A DNA stretch of 64,000 bases from Odoribacter sp036657595 (GTDB lineage Bacteria > Bacteroidota > Bacteroidia > Bacteroidales > Marinifilaceae). Position 1 is the first letter of the stretch, and the number at the start of each line of letters is the position of its first letter. Below, piece by piece: positions 60,690 to 64,000 of this stretch. A program made the translations under genes and the position numbers. The notes under the pieces are model-generated. The model saw only the letters and a program-made list of their open reading frames with translations, was not told the origin of the DNA and did not search any database. The stretch lies in NCBI GenBank assembly GCA_036657595.1, contig JAVXFZ010000005.1, forward strand, positions 1 to 64,000, read 5' to 3'.

Positions 60690-61814
60690 TTAATCAATAA
60701 GCTCTAAATCAAATGAGGGAAGTGTATCCTGTTTTTTTTCTTCTTTTATTTCCGGTGTAACTGGAGCTTCCGATTCTTCATCAGGACGACTTTCTTGCTC
60801 CACTGTTGTGGGACGTTTTTCTATTTCATAATCAAAAGAGGTGATCTCAGGATAGTCTAATTTACCCAATAAAGAGTAGATATCTTTGGGTTCATTCTCC
60901 GAAAACTGGGGTAATTTATCTTCCTCTATGATGTCGATTCCTTCAACTTCAGGTGTTATCTGTTCCGCTTTTTTACTATCCTCAGCTTCCAATTGAGGTT
61001 GCTCGGTAAATTCTTCTACCGGCATTTCCTCTACTATATCGCTTGATTCTTTGACTTCTTCAGTCGATGGAACGACCTCTTCCGTTTCTGGTGATGCACA
61101 AAGATCGGGATCTGTTGCAACAACACAAGCATTATCTGAAGATTGAAGCCTTTCGTGCAATTCTCCATTTTCACAACAGAAAACTCGTCCCGGATATTTT
61201 TCAATCAAATCATATTGATGAGTAGCAATAACAATTGTTTTTCCCATATCGCATATCTCTTTCAATAATTCAATCAAGCGGTACGAAGTTTCCGGATCAA
61301 TATTTCCGGTGGGTTCGTCAGCTAAGATCAGAGGAGGGGCATTTAACAAAGCACGGGCAAGCACAATACGTTGTTGTTCGCCACCTGACAATTCGTGAGG
61401 CATTTGCTTTTGCTTATCGCTCATTTCAACTTTTGCCAACACTGTTTCAATTCGTTCTTTAATTGCTTGTTTATTTTTCCAACCTGTTGCACGCAATACA
61501 AATTCAAGATTTTCATATACATTTCGGTCGATCAATAATTTGAAATCCTGAAAAACAATACCGCATTTGCGTCGAAGCAATGGTATCTGTGATTTTTTTA
61601 TTTTCTTTAATTGAAAGCCTGCAACCTCCGCATCACCAAATTCGAATGGCAATTCAGCATAAAGCGTTTTCAGAAAAGAGCTTTTCCCGCTACCTACTTT
61701 TCCGATCAGGTAAATAAAATCCCCGCTTTTGATGTCTATATTGACATTTTTGAGTATCGTATTCTTTTGTTGACGAATTACTCCTTCCGTCATTTTTATA
61801 ATAGATTCTGCCAT
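60690..61814 (-). CDS. ftsE: FtsE-like ABC ATPase with long acidic C-terminal tail
   Basis: 374 residues. Residues 1-225 form an ABC ATPase of the FtsE/LolD type: Walker A GKVGSGKSS, Q-loop VFQDFKLL, signature HELSGGEQQRIVLARAL, Walker B LILADEPTGN and switch VIATHQYD. FtsE with FtsX links cell-wall hydrolysis to division. The remaining 145 residues are very acidic and rich in Glu, Pro, Ser and Thr, without clear folding, ending DTLPSFDLELID. No ftsX is adjacent. It is the last gene before cvfB (convergent). Confidence 0.87.
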   Translation of the reverse strand: MAESIIKMTEGVIRQQKNTILKNVNIDIKSGDFIYLIGKVGSGKSSFLKTLYAELPFEFGDAEVAGFQLKKIKKSQIPLLRRKCGIVFQDFKLLIDRNVYENLEFVLRATGWKNKQAIKERIETVLAKVEMSDKQKQMPHELSGGEQQRIVLARALLNAPPLILADEPTGNIDPETSYRLIELLKEICDMGKTIVIATHQYDLIEKYPGRVFCCENGELHERLQSSDNACVVATDPDLCASPETEEVVPSTEEVKESSDIVEEMPVEEFTEQPQLEAEDSKKAEQITPEVEGIDIIEEDKLPQFSENEPKDIYSLLGKLDYPEITSFDYEIEKRPTTVEQESRPDEESEAPVTPEIKEEKKQDTLPSFDLELID

Positions 61815-61921
61815 ATTGAGAAGCGGCTATGCCGTGTTATAGGTTACATTTTTCTATTTTCAGCCGGCGACAATTGGACGACCGAGTGTGTAAATATTCA
61901 GTAGGCAAATGAATCAATCCA

Positions 61922-62584
61922 TCAACATTTTATATTCAACTCTTTCAATCCCTGAATAGTTGCTTGGGGATCTTGGGCTTTGAATACAAAACTTCCTGCC
62001 ACCAAAGCATCTGCTCCTGCCTTTACTAATTCTCTGCCTGTTTCCAGATTCACTCCTCCGTCAATTTCGATTAGAGTGTTGCTTTGCGTTGCACAGATCA
62101 GAGCTTTGAGTTTTTTCACCTTTTCAAGCGAATGTTCAATAAACGATTGACCACCAAATCCGGGGTTTACGCTCATAATCAATACAACATCAATATCCTG
62201 AATAATATCCTCCAATGTTGAGATCGACGTATGGGGATTCAGGGCTACTCCGGCTTTCATTCCCAACGATTTGATCTGTTGCAGCGTACGATGCAGATGA
62301 GTCGAGACCTCTGAATGCACGGTTAATATATCGGCTCCCGCCTTGTGAAAATCTTCAATATATCTTTCCGGTTGAACAATCATCAGATGCACATCCAACG
62401 GTTTGCGTGCGATTTTTTTAATTTGCGACACAATCGGAAGTCCATACGAAATATTGGGGACAAAAACACCATCCATAATGTCCAAATGAATCCAATCAGC
62501 CACACTCTCGTTCACCATTTCCACATCTTTTCCCAAATTCATAAAGTCTGCTGCTAACAGAGAGGGAGAAACAAGTATGCTCAT
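61922..62584 (-). CDS. rpe: Ribulose-phosphate 3-epimerase
   Basis: 220-residue TIM barrel, complete. It interconverts ribulose-5-phosphate and xylulose-5-phosphate. SPSLLAADFMNLGKDVEMVN, HLDIMDGVFVPNISYG with the catalytic Asp and metal-binding His, VHLMIVQPERYIEDF, MSVNPGFGGQSFIEHSLEKV and EIDGGVNLETG are diagnostic. It precedes the FtsE-like gene by about 107 nt. Confidence 0.97.
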   Translation of the reverse strand: MSILVSPSLLAADFMNLGKDVEMVNESVADWIHLDIMDGVFVPNISYGLPIVSQIKKIARKPLDVHLMIVQPERYIEDFHKAGADILTVHSEVSTHLHRTLQQIKSLGMKAGVALNPHTSISTLEDIIQDIDVVLIMSVNPGFGGQSFIEHSLEKVKKLKALICATQSNTLIEIDGGVNLETGRELVKAGADALVAGSFVFKAQDPQATIQGLKELNIKC

Positions 62585-62599
62585 AAAAATTCAAAATTA

Positions 62600-62650
62600 A
62601 AAATTGAAAACAGAAGATCATTCTTTCATATCTATCCGATTTTCAATTTT
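62600..62650. repeat. Inverted repeat in the rpe leader
   Basis: AAAATTGAAAA (62600-62610) and TTTTCAATTTT (62640-62650) are exact inverted copies upstream of rpe. AT-rich paired repeats of this kind recur in several gaps of the window. Confidence 0.5.
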
Positions 62651-62669
62651 GATTCATACAACGATTTGG

Positions 62670-62677
62670 CAAAGTTA
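62670..62677 (-). promoter_or_regulatory. -7 promoter element of rpe
   Basis: Minus-strand TAACTTTG fits TAnnTTTG; the leader to ATG 62584 is about 80 nt and contains the inverted repeat. Confidence 0.5.
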
Positions 62678-62733
62678 ATACTTTTGTTGAATTTGTCCTT
62701 CGATTTTTGAAAGGAGAAATTCCTTCATTGCTA

Positions 62734-63261
62734 TTATTCAACTGGTTTCTCATCGTACCAGCCGGCATACATTGAATAAGCATTTACAATTCTTTCCACT
62801 TCACCTTTCAAAAGCTCCTCACCCATTTGTTTCATCTTCTTGGCAGGAGTACCTGCATACACCCACCCAGATTCAACAACCGTACCTTTCGTCACAACGC
62901 TTCCCGCAGCAACGATCGTATTACTTTCGATAATAGCGTTATCCAATACAATAGCCCCCATTCCGATCAACACATTGTCTTTAATCGTACAACCGTGTAC
63001 AACCGCATTGTGAGCAATTGATACGTTATTCCCGATCGTCGTCGGTGATTTCTGATAGGTAGCGTGAATGGTCGCGTTATCCTGAATATTTACTTTATTT
63101 CCAATTCGGATAGAATGAACATCTCCGCGCAACACGGCTCCAAACCAAATGCTGCAATCGTCGCCCATTTCCACATCTCCAATGATAGCTGCATTATCTG
63201 CTAAAAAGCAGTTCTTGCCGAATTTTGGTGTATGTCCGTTCAATGTCTTGATGATAGCCAT
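62734..63261 (-). CDS. Gamma-carbonic-anhydrase-family protein (YrdA-like)
   Basis: 175 residues with a left-handed beta-helix built from hexapeptide repeats (AIIGDVEMGDDCSIWFGAVL; IRIGNKVNIQDNATIHATYQ). Three metal-binding histidines can be placed in IHATYQ, IAHNAVVHG. The C-terminus is a helix (GEVERIVNAYSMYAGWYDEK). The family binds zinc or other metals; most YrdA-like members lack demonstrated carbonic anhydrase activity. Its leader holds an exact 15-bp direct repeat. Confidence 0.92.
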   Translation of the reverse strand: MAIIKTLNGHTPKFGKNCFLADNAAIIGDVEMGDDCSIWFGAVLRGDVHSIRIGNKVNIQDNATIHATYQKSPTTIGNNVSIAHNAVVHGCTIKDNVLIGMGAIVLDNAIIESNTIVAAGSVVTKGTVVESGWVYAGTPAKKMKQMGEELLKGEVERIVNAYSMYAGWYDEKPVE

Positions 63262-63571
63262 AATATTAAAAGCTAAAAATTTAAAACAAAAAGCTAAAGT
63301 CTAAAAATTTAAAACGAAAATCGTTTTTACTCTCCATTCTTTGGCGTTATTCTGATTCCTTATTCGGTTCCGAAATTACAAAATAAGCGGCAAATGACAA
63401 TGATTATTTTGTTTTTAATCTCTTTTTGGGAAAGAATACGCTAATTTTCAATTTTTCATTCCTGATTTTTAGTTATTTAATAAATCTTCCGAAACAGCAT
63501 CAGGAAGATAGGCGTACAAAAGAGTAGAGTCATTAAAAATTAAATTACTGTAATGAATAGGAGGAATAAAT
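63262..63571. other. 310-base gap upstream of hsp20
   Basis: It holds the direct repeat CTAAAAATTTAAAAC at 63273-63287 and 63301-63315 and, near hsp20, a short CTTCC/GGAAG stem (about 63487-63508). No gene is seen. No CIRCE-type heat-shock operator is visible. Confidence 0.6.
63559..63564 (+). promoter_or_regulatory. Strong Shine-Dalgarno sequence before hsp20
   Basis: AGGAGG with seven bases to ATG 63572, one of only two such sites noticed in this window. Confidence 0.8.
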
Positions 63572-64000
63572 ATGAGTTTAATAAAGAAAAACAATGAGTT
63601 GAGTCCTTTTTATTCCAATATGCTGGACGAATTTCTGAACACAGGTCTTTCAAAATTTGAAGACAGAAGGGGAGTACCGGCATTGAATATAAAAGAAAGT
63701 GATCAAGAATTATCGTTGGAACTGAGAGTTCCGGGAATAAAAAAAGAAGACATCCGTCTGGATTACCAAGATGGAATATTGACAATATCCGGTGATAGAA
63801 ATGAGGAAAAAGAGGAGAAAGATAAAGATAAATATCTCAGGAGAGAATTTAGTTCCTATTCTTTTCACCGTAGTTTCGAACTACCCGAAGAGAGATACGA
63901 GGTGGCAAAAGCTCAGGCTGTCTATAAAGATGGCATTTTGGAGATCGCTTTGCCTAAAAAAGTGCAGAAAGATAAAGTGAGTAGGCAAATCGAAGTGAAG
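63572..64000 (+). CDS. Hsp20/alpha-crystallin small heat-shock protein, cut by the window end
   Basis: 143 codons are present with no stop before the window ends; the family is usually 140-150 residues, so very little is missing. The start is MSLIKKNNELSPFYSNMLDE. The alpha-crystallin domain covers ALNIKESDQELSLELRVPG through YKDGILEIALPKK, including the conserved GILTI and A-x-x-x-DGILEI blocks. It is an ATP-independent holdase that keeps unfolding proteins soluble. It is preceded by a strong Shine-Dalgarno sequence, unusual here. Confidence 0.94.
   Translation, partial: MSLIKKNNELSPFYSNMLDEFLNTGLSKFEDRRGVPALNIKESDQELSLELRVPGIKKEDIRLDYQDGILTISGDRNEEKEEKDKDKYLRREFSSYSFHRSFELPEERYEVAKAQAVYKDGILEIALPKKVQKDKVSRQIEVK

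Overview
The window reads as chromosomal DNA from an anaerobic, probably gut-associated member of the order Bacteroidales (phylum Bacteroidota). The signs are a low to moderate GC content, the gliding-type lipoprotein genes gldD and gldE beside ssb, tandem DUF1573 proteins, a glycine-lipid acyltransferase (GlsB type), a clostripain-family peptidase, a sialidase, an almost total lack of Shine-Dalgarno sequences, and many upstream matches to the Bacteroidetes -7 promoter element TAnnTTTG. I cannot name the genus from sequence alone. No phage, plasmid, insertion sequence, CRISPR array, rRNA or tRNA gene was found; most of the window is ordinary core genome.

Layout. 1-2.4 kb: an AT-rich pair (MBOAT O-acyltransferase plus SGNH-like partner), probably the end of a surface-polysaccharide locus, followed by a decayed 0.5 kb gap. 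2.9-11.3 kb: ABC-F protein, rlmB, an unknown ACT-like protein, ffh, folD, a fused SpmA/SpmB-type membrane protein and mnmA. 11.4-19 kb: lytic transglycosylase, MalY-type C-S lyase, MATE transporter with a BamA-like barrel, YqeY, a membrane-NUDIX fusion and a split LysO lysine exporter. 19-24 kb: an outer-membrane protein and a phosphoesterase lipoprotein, a 0.66 kb gap with inverted repeats, a sialidase, gap and a probable small secreted peptide. 24-33 kb: mutS2, two DUF1573 proteins, rpsO, pnp and pdxA. 33-41.6 kb: glsB, C11 peptidase, MATE and MFS transporters, Lrp and TetR regulators, and a degenerate alkaline-phosphatase-like protein. 41.6-50.9 kb: gldD-gldE-ssb facing hup, a 29-residue mS38/bS22-like peptide and rng; then dsbD, a DUF5715-like lipoprotein and ychF. 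50.9-64 kb: lolA, cdaA, purC, phoH, mazG, a very large five-part redox fusion protein, a structured intergenic element, cvfB, an FtsE-like ATPase with an acidic tail, rpe, a gamma-carbonic-anhydrase-like protein, and an hsp20 gene cut by the window end.

How the genes work together. There is no single large pathway. Recurrent themes are RNA and ribosome biology (rlmB, mnmA, rpsO, pnp, rng, ychF, cvfB, the mS38-like peptide, ABC-F) and envelope biogenesis (ffh, lolA, the BamA-like barrel, gldD/gldE, DUF1573, FtsE, dsbD, glsB, the transglycosylase).

Most worth a second look: (1) the 1076-residue single-chain HcnA/HcnB/HcnC-like dehydrogenase with extra Fe-S clusters; (2) the alkaline-phosphatase-fold protein that has lost most metal ligands; (3) two isolated, strong AGGAGG Shine-Dalgarno sequences, in front of the mS38-like peptide and hsp20, in a genome that otherwise ignores them; (4) the roughly 120-nt nested stem-loop between the redox fusion and cvfB; (5) the membrane-NUDIX fusion; (6) the sialidase with an unrecognised N-terminal domain.
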